Part shown: piece after piece, positions 12,335 to 30,272 of the stretch
Layout of the letters: every line of letters starts with the position of its first letter
Numbering within the stretch: the first letter of the stretch is position 1
DNA from: Forficula auricularia
Lineage: Eukaryota > Arthropoda > Insecta > Dermaptera > Forficulidae
Reading direction: 5' to 3'
Length of the DNA stretch: 64,000 nucleotides
Assembly: GCA_024734495.1 (NCBI GenBank)
Contig: JALMQS010000085.1
Coordinates: 23,875,077 to 23,939,076, forward strand
The notes under the pieces: model-generated
The model's database searches: none
The model's input: the letters and a program-made list of their open reading frames with translations, nothing else
Told to the model about the DNA's origin: nothing
Position numbers and translations under genes: made by a program

Positions 12335-14335
12335 TGTTATTTAAGATACATTTCAAATATTGAATCAAACTTATCTAGCAATATAAAAGTTTTCTGGGAT
12401 TTTATAAATAATAAGCGAAATACTAATGGCTATCCATCTAATATGTTTTTAGATGATATTAACGGCTATGATAATGTACAAATGTCCAACCTTTTTGCTG
12501 AATTCTTTAAAGAAGTCTACGGCTTGGCCACAGCAAATACAGTGTTTAATCCTGATACTATTACTAAAAACTGCGCGAATGTTCTCGACATCGGCGCCCA
12601 AAATAGGAATATTTCAATTTCTGAGGAGGAAATCATCTCCGTGATTAGGGACTTGAAACCATCTCTCTCTATAGGAGCGGATGGGGTCCCAGCCTTCCTG
12701 GTCAAGCGCTGCTCTTCCTCACTTATTGAGCCTCTGCATATTTTATTCAACCTTTCACTTTTAGAAAGTTCTCTCCCAGAATTATGGAAAAAGACTTCCA
12801 TCACTCCAATTTATAAGAACGGCTCTCGTAACAATATACGAAATTACAGACCAATAGCTATTATAAGCGCTATTCCGAAACTCTTGGATAGGATTATGTA
12901 CAATAAGATTCTTCTACTTTGCTCAGAAGCTATCTCAAGTAAACAGCACGGATTTGTGCCTTCTCGTTCAACTGTTACAAATCTTACTCTGTTTATAAAC
13001 AAAATCTTTTCCAGCTTCAGTAAAAATAAGCAGCTTGATGCTATTTACCTAGATTTTAAAAAGGCCTTTGACCTCATCAACCATCAAATTTTGTTATTAA
13101 AGCTAAGTCATTATAATTTGCCTATTAGTATTATTCTCTGGATTGAAAATTATCTCTCTAACAGATTTTCCTACTGTGTTCGGATTAATGGCGCTGAATC
13201 CCGAGAATACCTCTAGCACCTTCTGGGATCCCTCAGGGTAGTCATCTCGGCCCTTTAGTATTTCGCTTATTTATTAATGACTTGGCTCTTGTAAATCTTT
13301 ATAGCAATATGCTTTTATTTGCTGATGATATTAAATTGTTCTTTGAAATCAGTGATGTTCAAGATTCCACAAAAGTACAAAATGATTTGAATAAACTAAT
13401 TGACTGCGGTGCAAGGAAAACTTATTCTTTCTCAATTCTGATAAATGTTTCTTGATTGCATTTTCCAGAAAAGACGATTTTATTTCTTTTTCGAGTACCA
13501 GCTGAATAACAATTCATCCTGTATCCGAAGTCTCTTCCATCAAAGACCCCGGGGTCACATTTGACGCTAAACTATCAATGAACATATAACCAAAGTGGTT
13601 AGTAAGGCAAACCGAATTTGTGGATTTATCATTCGCAACACTAAATTCTTTACAAACACGACTAGTATTAAACATTTGTACATAAGCTTGGTTAAATCTG
13701 TATTGATGTATGCATCAACCATTTGGAGACCAAATTTGAAAATGAATATAGCAAGACTTGAGAGAGTTCAGCATAAAGCGTTGAGGCATCTTGCGTATCT
13801 ATCTGGCAACCCTATGTCTAGATTCGACCACGATTATACAGCAATTAGTGAAACCTTTAGTCTACCAACAATTCTATCATCCATGGTTGCTTCTGACAAT
13901 GTATTAACTTACAAGTTATATCAAACAGAATCCATTGTCCAGAACTAAAGTCTCTTTTTATTTTAAATAATCCACATATGTACTTAGACACAACCAGCCT
14001 TAAAGCTTTAAAGTTCAAAGTTCATTTTGTTGTTATTTACAGAATTTATATTCACTTAACATATTACCTATGTATCTCTTTCTACATTATGTGTATAATA
14101 TTATGTTTAAATGTAACCAATTTGTAAAGGCCTCTTGCCGTCGAAAAAAAAAAAATTCCGCGCAAAAACACGATACCAGGTGCAAGCGACGCATTAGCCA
14201 TCCCGGCATTTGCCATAAGTTGTTAAGGAAACCTGGTCAAAACCTTAACAAGGATGTTATGACCTCTCTCTACCTCAGCTAATCTCTGCTTGTGAGAACT
14301 AAATAAATTTTTTACAATTCTAGGACTTTAGGACT
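12335..14335 (+). mobile_element. 5'-truncated non-LTR retrotransposon, reverse transcriptase decayed
   Basis: The plus strand encodes a reverse transcriptase starting mid-ORF (YISNIESNLSS near 12345). Visible motifs: ADGVPAFLVKRC, KNGSRNNIRNYRPIAIISAI, QHGFVPSRSTVTNL, and motif A DAIYLDFKKAFD (about 13036-13071). A stop/frameshift follows at 13214-13216, after which GSHLGP-like motif B and the catalytic box FADD (LLFADDIKLF, near 13318) are read in another frame. The C-terminal part is open at 13595-13948 (ISLVKSVLMYASTIWRPNL). It ends in a 3' UTR and an AATAAA-like tail at about 14300-14310. At least two frame breaks make it inactive. Clade is uncertain (Jockey/CR1-like). Confidence 0.85.
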
Positions 14336-14378
14336 TGACAAAATTTATAATTGATTTAATCATAAAAGGCAGAAGACT

Positions 14379-14390
14379 ATAATCCCAAGT
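14379..14390 (+). repeat. 12-bp target site duplication, left copy
   Basis: ataatcccaagt at 14379-14390 is repeated exactly at 20682-20693, on the two sides of the Jockey-like LINE. At the left copy it abuts the poly-A/TTTA tail (poly-T on plus). This defines the element's ends. Confidence 0.9.
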
Positions 14391-14568
14391 TTTTTTTTTT
14401 ATTTATTTATTTATCTTAACCAATTATTTCATAATTGACAAAAGATTTGTTATTCACATACTTAAAGCACACTTTAGGAAAATATTTAACAAATATAATT
14501 CCTCACTTAACAATATATATACAATAATAAGATCAATATTATCCAAATGGAATAATTAATATAATTTG

Positions 14569-17500
14569 TTAACTAAATAGTTCATATGTTTTTCTTCTTT
14601 TTAGTCGACGAACATTATCATCAACGTTGAGCATTTGTTTCATTTCTTGATTTTCATGTTTGTGTAGACGTTGGTGGTGTCTAACGGCATATTTGTGGAT
14701 TTCTTCTGTGACTGCATCGAGGTGTAGATCTCGGTGCAGGTCACTATTTCTGATGTACCAAGGGGCATTTACAATACTTCTTAGGACTTTATTTTGAAAT
14801 TTTTGTATAATTTCTATATTGGACTTTTTTGTACAGCCCCACAATTGAATCCCGTAGGTCCATACGGGTTTCAAAATTTGTCTATAAATTAAAATTTTAT
14901 TTCTCACAGACAGCTCTGAATTGCGTCCAAGTAGCCAGTAAAGTTTTCGAAATTTGATGTTAAGTTCTTGTTTTTTAATCTTCACGTGTTCTTTCCACTT
15001 TAGTTTTGCATCTAGAGTCATGCCTAGATACTTAGCTGTATTGGCATAAGGTATTCTTTGGTGATTAATTTGGATAGGAATAGTAACTATTTTCTTATAG
15101 GTAAAATTGATATGGGTTGACTTTGTTTCATTGAGCTTTATTCGCCATCGTTTGGTCCATTCGTTGATTTTGTTTATGGCACCTTGTAGCTTAGCTGTAA
15201 CTTCATAAACATTTTCATCGACTGCAAGGAGTGCTGTATCATCAGCAAATGTAGCTATAGCAGCATTCTCATCAAGTGGAATGTCATTTGTAAATAACAA
15301 GTATAGAGTTGGGCCAAGAACACTGCCCTGAGGCACTCCAGCAGATATTTGCTTTAGTTCAGAATGCTCATCGCCATGGCGAACTCGAAAGCGTCTATCT
15401 TTGATATAAGATTGCAATATTTCGAAAAACTGTTCAGGTAGATACTCATGTAGTTTGACTAAAAGGCCTTCATGCCAAACTTTGTCGAAAGCCTGAGCAA
15501 CATCAAGAAAAACTGCTGCACAGACTTTTTTTCTTCAAAAGCTTTTTCAATGATATTCGTTATTCGGTGTACTTGGTCAATTGTGGAGTGTTTATTTCTG
15601 AAGCCAAATTGGTGTGAAGGTATTAATTTCCTATGTTTTATAATTTCCATAAGTCTCCCTAATAATAGTTTTTCAAAGATTTTTGACAAAATCGGCAACA
15701 ATGATATTGGTCGATATGAGGCCACTTCTGTAGGCTCCTTTCCAGGCTTAAGAATAAGTATCACTTCAGCAATTTTCCAGTGGTGAGGCACATACCTAAG
15801 TATAAAGCAAGCGTTTATGAGGTATTGTAGTTTATAAAGGGCTACATCGGGAAGCTCTTTCATGATGTACCCAGTTATGAGGTCATATCCGGGAGCTTTC
15901 TTTGCATTTAAGTTATAGGAGATAGTATTCCTAACTTCTTTTAAGGTAACAAGAGGAATTTCTTTTTTGTCAGTTTTATGTATGAAGGTAGGATTATCAT
16001 TAGAATTTAAAGGTGGATTAGGTGTAAAAACATTTTCTAAATAATCAGCAAAAATATCCGATTTTTGTTTTGAACTCCTGGCCCAATTTCCATCTGGCAT
16101 TTTCAGAGGGGAATCTTGAATTTTAGGTCTTCTAATTTTCTTGGTGGCTTTCCAAAGAGAATATTCAGTTTCTTTGTCAGGAGTTAATTTTTCAAGATAT
16201 TCACTTATTGACTCATTTTTAAATTCTAAAATACGTTTTTTCAATTGGCTATTTAAACGATTCAATATAGTTTTGTGATCGGGGTGTCTGGATTGTTGCC
16301 ACTTTCTTCGAGCTTTCCGTTTTGACAAGATAAGTTCTTTTATATCCAATGGATAAAATATTTTATGAGAAATATTTTCTCGTACTGATGGTGTGCTTTC
16401 CTCTGCTGCTTGTTGTATATCAGCTATGAATTGCTCAACTTCTTTATCAATTTGCTCTTTTGTCGTAAGTGGTATTTGGAGGTTTATAAACTGTTCGAGC
16501 TTTCTTCTAAATTCATTCCAATCAGTTTTTTTGTTGGTGAGGCTTGGAGGGATTTTCTTTTGCAGAACATTTTCGCTAAGTGTTAGGATTATCGGGGTAT
16601 GATCTGATGATAGATCATTGCTACCTTCCACATGAATATATTTATTTGAAATTCCTTTAGATATAAAAAGTCAATCAAATCTGGAATTTTCGCAGGGTCG
16701 GTTGGCCAATAAGTGGGCAATCCTGAAGATAAAAATTCACATTTACAGGTTTGTGCTGCTTGATAAAGTTCTCTTCCTTTTGTTGTTATTAATCTTGATC
16801 CCCAGTGCGTATGCTTGGCATTGTAGTCACCTCCAATGAGAAAATGATTTCCAAGGGTTTTAAACAGATTGGAATAAACATCTTTATTTAGACAATGCTT
16901 TGGTGGACAATAAATTGCTGAAATTTTCACGTCGTTATTTTTAGCACGTATTGAAACTGTTGTAACTTGCATAGAAGGATCTTCGATTTTTTGTTCTTCG
17001 TGATGTTGAATAATGCTTCTTATTAGGGGATCATCCTGGGACCTCATTATTCTTCTTTATTTATTAATGATATCTCCTCTGCTCTTTCTAGCTGTAATCA
17101 TCACCTATTTGTCGATGAGTTTTCAGTTTTATGCTCACTGCTTGCCCAACCAAGTTGTGCAATATATTTCATTAATTAACCTAAGAAGCTGCTGTCACTT
17201 TCTTCCTGGGCCATGAACGATTTAATCTCTGTTAATCCTCTAAAATCGCAGGCTATTATCTTATTCAAAGAATGCCTTCCTACTAACTTACTACCTCCTG
17301 TTCGCTACCAATAACAATACTATTCCATTCACTTGCTCAGCTAAGAATCTAGGATTGACTTTTTCGTGCAATTTATCTTGAAATGTGCAAATCAATAATA
17401 TATGCCGTAGTGTTTATGGGGCCCTTCACTCACTGAAGCGAGCTCTCATATCTCACGCCATATAATCTTCGCCTCAATTCTAAGCATACGAGTTTGTTAG

Positions 17501-18353
17501 CACCCCTTTTCAGGATACTGAGACATAATCTTTCGAATTCCCTCGACAGTAAATCAGGCAAAAGACTAAGAAATAGCTTTGAATGCATGCACCCCGCTAT
17601 GTCTTAAATCTCAAAACCACGTAGCCATCTTTCGGACCAGGATAAAAGACTCATCTTAAACACAGATCTTTCTAAATTTTGCGCTTGGCGGTGTTGTGTG
17701 ATTATTTATAAGCTATTAGAATTCAGAAAAATTCGGCTGCCCGTCTGCACATGAAAATCTGTTGTCGTCGGTCGCTCCACCAGGAAGACAACGCGGGTGC
17801 GGGTGCTGCCAAACTAAACACTTCTTTCATTCCTTCAAATTGGCGGGTGCAAGGCTTTGGAATGAACTTCATCCAAATTTCATGCAAACCCGACTCTTGG
17901 TGCTCTCAGGTCTTCGTTCTTTATGGATCCCAATAACTGATACTCCTTAATCTTATTTCCTTTATGTCTTCTAATCTTTCTCTACTTTTTTCTTCTTCCC
18001 TCCAAAATTTGTGTATCTGTGAAATCTTTTGCCAACATTGTAAAATATTATTGCTAAATTATGTATAAACACTAGGTGGGACCTAAGGTCCTATGTTTGT
18101 ATACTTTGTGAAATAAATAAAAAAATAAAATAAATATTAATATAGCCGAACCTCCTCTTGCCTTTTCAGATGGATGTGGACTGTGATAGAAGTTATAATC
18201 GCGAATTTTCACATAGGATTGTTTTGTGAAGTGTGTTTCGGAAATGAGACATATATCTATCTTTTCGTTTCTTAGAAATATTTCTAATTCCGAAATATGG
18301 TGAAGTAGGCCATTTGCATTCCATGTAGCTATACGTAATGTTGTTAGATTCAT
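14569..18353 (-). pseudogene. Jockey-like ORF2: endonuclease plus reverse transcriptase (broken)
   Basis: ORF2 starts MNLTTLRIATWNANGLLHH at 18353, a typical APE endonuclease N-terminus (ATWNANG; ISETH). It is split at 18135/17025 by the nested LINE and resumes with the endonuclease core (SAIYCPPKH, GGDYNAKHTHWGS, SSDHTPII). A frameshift near 16660 precedes the RT: KKAPGYDLITG, YRPISLLPILSKIFEKLLL, HQFGFRNKHSTIDQVHR. A second frameshift near 15530, in an A-run, separates motif A (FLDVAQAFDKVWH in the other frame) from motif B (AGVPQGSVLGPTLYLLF) and the catalytic FADD (ATFADDTALLAV). The C-terminal domain is intact to the stop at 14569. The protein would copy its own RNA at a nicked target. 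As it stands it is not translatable. Confidence 0.9.
17026..18134 (+). mobile_element. Nested 5'-truncated LINE inserted in the Jockey endonuclease
   Basis: 1,109 bp in the opposite orientation to its host element. The 5' end is truncated inside RT motif B (ILGPHYSSLFINDISSAL), so only RT C-terminal remnants with many stops remain. The 3' end is an AATAAATAAAAAAATAAAATAAA tail region. A 5-bp duplication TATTA flanks it (17021-17025 and 18135-18139). Discounting one copy and the insert puts the two halves of the host ORF2 back in the same frame. Confidence 0.88.
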
Positions 18354-19988
18354 TTTTGATGGAAACTATTTGGTTTTTTAAAGTTTTTATCTAACACACT
18401 GATTTTTTCAGTTAGTAATTTTATAGATTTGTCTTGTTCACTTAATCGTTGTAGAATTTGGTTTAGAATATCTTTTGATAAAGAATCTTCTTCTTTTCTT
18501 GTATTTGTGACAATTTCAGAATAAGATTTATTGTTTGAAATTGGATTTTTCACGACTAAATGGTTGTTTGCATTAACTTTATTACTTTTAATAGTTGTAG
18601 AAGTAGCTCTATTTTGCCCCTGTTGGCGGGTGTTAATCAGTTTTTTCTTCTTTCTTGTTGTTCTTTTGCAACTGGGCACCCTCTATAACTTGCTGGGTGT
18701 TGAGCTCTGCAATTGACACACTTTGGTTTTTCACTATTTTTCAAAGAACAATTACTAGTGGGGTGGGGGCCTGAGCATTTTACACAAGCAAATTGTCGCC
18801 CACAAAATCTTTGAGTATGCCCAAAGGCTTGGCAGCGCTTACATTGAGGGATAATATTAGTATTTTTCCTTAATGGTTCTATTTTAACAGCTAATCCTAT
18901 TATTGATTTGATAGAATATATTTTTTCAATTTTTTCATGGTTATCAAATGTTAGCATAAAAAGCTGCAATCCTCTTTTTTGGACAATTTCTTCTCCCTTT
19001 GAATTTTTCGATTTTTCTTTTTTAATTATATTTTTAGCTTCACTAATTTGGAAGCCTTTATCCTTAAGATCTTGGATAATTTCATTTTCGTCACATGATG
19101 GATGCAGTCCTCTGGCCATTACCTTAATGGGTCTTAAAGCTTTGTCCTCATATGAATGCCATTGAACTTTATTTTTAGTCAATGCATCTGTAACTGCTCT
19201 ATATGTTTCACTTTCGTAAACATTTATTTTCCACACATTATTGTTATAAGATGTGTATTTACATTCCTTATTTGTTATTTGTTGAATCATATTCTTTAGT
19301 TCACCAAATATTACAATTCCAGAAGCAATAATAGGTGGTGGAGTATGTTTCATAACATAAGGCTCTTTAATTGGTTTTAGGTTCGAGACGTCTGCTTGTT
19401 TCTGTTTGGTTGTTTCATCACTTATATTTCCAACAAGAGTTATCGGGCTGGATGAAGATGTTCTTTTCCTTTTTTCTTCATTATCCAATCAGTTTCCCTT
19501 TCGAGTTCTTCTTCATCAGTGTAGTAATTAAGTTCACTTTGTGCTTGATTTGATGATGAAGCATTGATGGTATCCAACAACGTGAGTTTCTTTTCTAATT
19601 TTATAATCTGCTGTTGCATATTATTTATAGTTTTTTCAAGAACTAACCTTGCTTTAATTTCTTTCTGCCATTCATTATAATAATTGGCATCTTGTTTTTC
19701 AATTTCTTTCGGTTGAATTGCTAATGCATCATCATCGGCCAATTCATTGATTTTTGATGGTTTAGCCGGTTTCGGTGGAGTTCTTTGTGTTTTGGAACTC
19801 CTTCCAAAACTTATGAGATCTTCCTCCGCAAGCAATAGTTGGCCTCCCCCAGAATCCGTGAGGCCAGCCTCCGTAGAGGATGGATTTTCCAGGCCTGAAC
19901 CTGGTCTGCCACCTGGGGTAATTTCTCCATTTTTTGTTTTGTCCATTGCTTGTTTAAGAGAGTAAAAAGGATGCAAGATGTTCTGCAT
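18350..19988 (-). pseudogene. Jockey-like ORF1 (Gag-like nucleic-acid-binding protein, frameshifted)
   Basis: ORF1 starts MQNILHPFYSLKQAMDK at 19988. It has a Pro/Gly/Ser-rich N-terminus, a coiled-coil-like stretch (ARLVLEKTINNMQQQIIKLE), then, after a frameshift near 19480, the pre-C2HC region and three CCHC-type knuckles (CKRCQAFGHTQRFC, CVKCSGPHPTSNC, CVNCRAQHPASYRGC). A second frameshift near 18660, in an A-rich run, leads to a basic C-terminal tail ending at 18350. ORF1 proteins of this clade bind the element RNA and form the RNP. The TGA stop (18352-18350) overlaps the ORF2 ATG (18353-18351). Confidence 0.88.
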
Positions 19989-20681
19989 TCAATCGAAAAT
20001 CGAAAATAGCGAGCGTGTGTAAATTATGTAGGTATAACTAGTATATGTATCACTTAATATTTACTTAATATATTAATTAACACATATTATATCTCAATAA
20101 TACGTGACTATAAATAATGTTATTTAGTTATTATTTTTCTCTATTATTTATTTTCCTCTTCTTGATCCATATATTTGTATGCGGTATCAAAATAAAGTAA
20201 AATTTCACCAAACAAAATACAATAAGAGAAATAAAAATAGAAGGAAGGGAAAGGTTTTTTCACACAAAAGCGGCCAATACTTTGTGACTAACTTGAGGGT
20301 ATTATAGGGCCTTGGAAGATATTTTAGTATTTAAATTCTAATTTCACTCGAGAACCGTCTATAAATAAGAAATTTTACATAATTGTTCTATTATCAATTC
20401 GAGATTCGTAGAATTCCAAATCGAGACATCGATAGATAATCCACATAAGACGTCTTACGAGAGAATATAAATACGAGTATAAATTTCATATACATATAAA
20501 AATTTCAGATATTTACACATCCTTCACACGAGTTCATACATCTCACTAAAAAGCGCACTTTTCAAGGTGTTTTTTCATATAAGTTTCACTTGAAAATCAC
20601 AATATAATCTTAGTAAAAATCAATAATAGCAGGAGCTAGATGCACACACAACCACTCGCCATAATCGGATAGGATCGACTG

Positions 20682-20693
20682 ATAATCCCAAGT
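20682..20693 (+). repeat. 12-bp target site duplication, right copy
   Basis: Exact copy of 14379-14390, marking the 5' end of the Jockey-like LINE. Confidence 0.9.
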
Positions 20694-22270
20694 AGTAATA
20701 AAAAGACAGACTTCCACAAATTAATGCCAGATCCTACAAATGAATGCAAACCTACATATTAATATCTGAATTAACTAACTTGTAGGAACCAGACTGTATT
20801 TAAATTAATACACCATTCTTCCATATATCCTTATAATCTATATAATAACCATCTGAATCATCCTCATAAGAAAAATACCACAACTGGTTTCAACACCTAT
20901 ACTTCTATCTATTCAAGATATATAGAATTAATAAATAAGTGCGAATTCAACACGAATCCCTTCCTTCACCTGAGATATACAGGCGACAATTATTGATGAC
21001 CAACTTTTCTCCACTTCATGTTTGTTATTCACCAATGGCGAGCGCCTCTAGCCAATTAGAGATCCTATATAGATAGAGATTGGCCAATAGACTGGAACAG
21101 ACAAACGATGCACTTGAGTCCTTATGGGGAAATGAAGAAAATATTTTTACTTTATCCAATGCGCGAAGCATGGGCATATTATTCGAATCGGTCTTGCGTC
21201 AAGCGTGACTTCAAAGGTCCTCAGGTAAAGACTACGGAACCCATGGTCTCAAAGTCACAAATTGTAGTATTCATTTAGGTTGGATTTTTGCAGGTGATGG
21301 TTTTTATAAAAATTACCTGGGGTCTTGTCCAGAAGCCAAAAAGTCCGACTTTTTCATTTAGTCTGTGCGGATGTATGGATGTACATGTTACCCTTTTTTT
21401 ACGTCGACGATTTTTCTCTAAACCGTCCAACCGATTGAAATGAAATTGAAAACCTACCATTACTTTAACAAAATGATTAGTTTTTGGTACATATTGGCCC
21501 AAAAAAATTAGCACTTTATTCTAAATATCTTGAAAATGGCTTAACCAATTTTGATCAAATTTAATATTCTAATAAGTACTTTGAGAATCCCAAAAAAGCA
21601 TATATAAGGTTTTTAGTAAAAGTATATGTATTTTAAAGTACTTTACCCTAGAGTAAGTACTTTTTTAAATTTTTTAAAATTTATTCATTTGATCGATTTA
21701 ATATAGCTCATTGTGAAAATATAAAAAATGGAATCTAAAATGTCTATTCCTCTAGTTTCTAGTGTAAGACAATCGATCGTTATTTTTGATTTTAAGTCAA
21801 CATGGACTTCAATAGCCAGTGATATCTGATTAATAATAAAGGAATAATCATAATTATTAATATTTCAAATGACTTTGGATAAAGTCTAGCAACAATCCGC
21901 AGGAGTTTATTTTTCCAATAGAAATCCACATCATTTGCCGGAAAAAAAAATAGGCTTTAACTACAAGATATTTTTCTTGGGGAAGGATATTGATAAACTA
22001 GAAATCTTAATAATTTATACATTATTCATTTTATTGACACTATAACTTTAATTATAACAAATTCAATACATGAATTAAATGTTAAAATTTATTTTTTTAT
22101 CAAAGAAACATTGATTTAGTTGAAAATTTCGTTTTAATTTTTTTAATCCTAAATGTTTTTAATCTGAATATAACAAACCGGCTTATATATATTTTTTTTA
22201 TTAATAAGTATACAAAATAAAAGTAAATTAAATACACTGATATAATAATATATATTTGAATAAAAAAATT
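20694..22270. other. Intergenic region, no gene recognised
   Basis: AT-rich sequence with a slightly GC-richer patch at about 20980-21250. The stretch 21270-21520 has a short minus-strand ORF without recognisable similarity and looks like repeat-derived sequence. No RNA gene or clear repeat boundary seen. Confidence 0.4.
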
Positions 22271-22274
22271 GTTC

Positions 22275-22745
22275 ATAACCATAACCCTTATGGGTTTCTT
22301 GCTCCCGTTTCTTCAATCTCCTTCTGGGCCTTCGTCTATCTTCTTTATCTTCTCCAATAGTCTGTCGTCTATTTGTCCCCTTAAACCCATTCAGCAGTCT
22401 TCCATATTCACCTCCAAAATCCTCCCAATTTTCTCTGTGTTCTGCCCTTTCTTTTTCTATTTTATATCCCCTGCATTTATGTCCGCCTCTTCCCTCCTGT
22501 CCCCTCCATATGCTTCCACATCTAGCTCTTACTCATAGTTATTTTTTATTGTCGTCTTTTTCTGCCAATAATTTTCTATGATTATTTCAATCTTCAGTCT
22601 TTTAAAATATGGGCAATATGTCGAGCTCTCCACCATCGTCCAATCCTCCTGCCTTGTTTGCTCCCTATCTATAGTAATAAGATTTTCCGTTTCTTAAATC
22701 ATCTCCCCTCCCTCATTTGACATTATTCCTCTTCAATCTGCTCCC
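22275..22745 (-). mobile_element. LINE C-terminal fragment, degenerate
   Basis: Read on the minus strand, short blocks resemble the end of a LINE polyprotein: a Tyr/Lys-rich segment (TYCPYFKRLKIEIIIENYWQ), then ARCGSIWRGQEGRGGHKCRG, a partial Cys/His pattern (C..H...W) and a basic tail (RRPRRRLKKREQE). Stops and frame changes interrupt it. The plus-strand ORF over the same bases is its shadow. Confidence 0.5.
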
Positions 22746-22967
22746 AATTACGCCAATCTTTTTTGTGCGCTCTAGAAAATAATTCTAGTTATGTCACTGG
22801 TGTAAAATGTGGGATAAATTATTTTTAGACTAGTATTTAACGTTGACCATATTGATCGTGTTTCCTGTATTTGATTCAATCGCGAATCAAATGCAGGTGA
22901 TTTTTGTCAAATATTAAGTGAAAATAATATCTGAACTTATATATCTCTAACTTGAAATAATGAAGTT

Positions 22968-23367
22968 AAATAAATTTATAATTTTCTCATTAATATATCA
23001 AAGAATAATTAACATATTAACGAGAATTGTTTTGTTCACGCTTTTTGAACAAGATATATATCGCGAGACTACTGCTGGTTGAAGCTATTGGAGTCTGCTG
23101 AGTCTTAAGTCTACACCAAGAGAATGAAAAGATGTGATCCATTTAATCTATAATCCAGCATCATTTCACGTTTAGCAATAATGAGGTTGGATTATAGCTA
23201 AATGATCACATCTTTTTCATTCTCTTGGTCCAGACTCAGCAGACTCCAATAGCTTCAACCAGCAGTAGTCTCGCGATATATCTTTTTCAAAAGGCGTGAT
23301 CAAAACAATTCTCGTTAATATGTTAATTATTCTTTGATATATTAATGAGAAAATTATAAATTTATTT
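22968..23367. repeat. 400-bp palindromic foldback element
   Basis: Arms at about 22968-23160 and about 23190-23367 are near-identical reverse complements over roughly 180 bp. Examples are attttctcattaatatatca, cgcgagactactgctggttg and ggagtctgctgag on the left and their complements on the right. The loop is only about 30 bp. There is no coding capacity. It lies downstream of Abi. Confidence 0.85.
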
Positions 23368-23801
23368 GACCATATAGTGTCGTAGGTATCATATGATGGA
23401 GTAATTTGAAGATTAGTGTCTAGAAATTAATTTTTATTCAAAGTTAGCCATGGACTATGGAATTAAAAAATAGGTAAATATTTAGAAATTTTTATTAATA
23501 AGCACAGAAGAAAATTTACATTGTACTATGAATTTTTTATAAGAATGGAATATTTTTATCTATTTTAATTTTATAGCTCTATTAAAATGATTGTTTAAAT
23601 AAAAAAAATAAATAAACATTTTAAAACGTTCCTTTCTTTTTGGGGAAAAAGTTAATTGCATGCAATATTAAAGACAATAAGTGTCTTTTAAATAAAATAA
23701 TTTAAATCGAATAGTATTATATTTTTAAATAATATAACTTATAATAATTAAAATGGTGCAAAATATGAGATATAAATATTATAAAAAAATATATTTCAAG
23801 T
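23368..23801. other. Abi 3' flank
   Basis: AT-rich sequence downstream of the Abi stop, likely holding its 3' UTR. Several TTTATT (AATAAA on minus) occur, and I cannot choose one as the functional polyadenylation signal. Confidence 0.4.
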
Positions 23802-29837
<6,036 letters not shown>

Positions 29838-30038
29838 TTAAAGGAAAATTAGAACATATTAGATATAACACCACAAGAGTAACACATAAAATAATAGTAC
29901 AAGTACAAATTAGAAATCAAAAACAGATAATAATTAATTTAAAAATATTAAAAATTACTTAATTAAATTAAATGTTTTTCCTAAAAGTAATTATAAGCTT
30001 ATGATAATTATGTTTATAAGCTTTATTTATACAAATTA

Positions 30039-30272
30039 ATTAATAAAGTAAAGGGTGTGTAGTTAAACATCGAATGAAATAAAACTCAGAGGTTTATACA
30101 AACTCAATATATTTCGGATTATTAGTCCATCATCAGTTTACAGGTTAAAAACAGTTTGTAATCTGTAAACTCCTGATGATGGACTAATAATCCGAAATAT
30201 ATTGAGTTTGTATAAACCTCTTTGAGTTTTATTTCATTCACTGTCAAACTACACACCCTTTACTTTATTAAT
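30039..30272. repeat. 235-bp palindrome carrying hammerhead-like motifs in both arms
   Basis: Arms of about 100 bp at 30039-30136 and 30170-30272 are near-perfect reverse complements (attaataaagtaaagggtgt outward; aactcaatatatttcggatt and gtccatcatcag inward). The right arm, and less perfectly the left arm on the other strand, carries CTGATGA followed by GAAA. Confidence 0.88.
30167..30209 (+). ncRNA. Hammerhead-ribozyme-like motif 3
   Basis: Plus strand: AAACUC, core CUGAUGA (30173-30179), stem II GGA/UCC with loop CUAAUAA, GAAA (30194-30197), UAUAUU, then GAGUUU (30204-30209). GAGUUU pairs perfectly with AAACUC to form stem I. The triplet AUU is in the cleavage position (after 30203). Stem III would be two A-U pairs with a two-base loop, so weak. 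The mirrored copy in the left arm lacks three bases of stem I. Confidence 0.5.

Larger units (their letters stand above)
14391..20681 (-). mobile_element. Full-length but decayed Jockey-clade LINE, with a nested insertion
   Basis: A complete non-LTR retrotransposon on the minus strand, about 5.2 kb once the 1.1-kb nested insertion is discounted. It has a 5' UTR (20681-19989), ORF1 with Gag-like zinc knuckles (19988-18350), ORF2 with endonuclease and reverse transcriptase (18353-14569), and a 3' UTR ending in AAATAAATAAATAAAAAAAA against the target site. Exact 12-bp target duplications flank it. Several frameshifts, mostly in A-runs, and the nested LINE show it is dead. It lies between the KMT2C/D-like gene and Abi. 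Confidence 0.92.

Noticed and set aside
12517..12804. Minus-strand 95-aa ORF
   Set aside because: Antisense to the LINE reverse transcriptase, which has recognised motifs on the plus strand.
22269..22538. Plus-strand Ser/Pro/Phe-rich ORF
   Set aside because: It is antisense to a degenerate LINE C-terminus. The Phe/Ser richness comes from reading A/G-rich coding DNA backwards.
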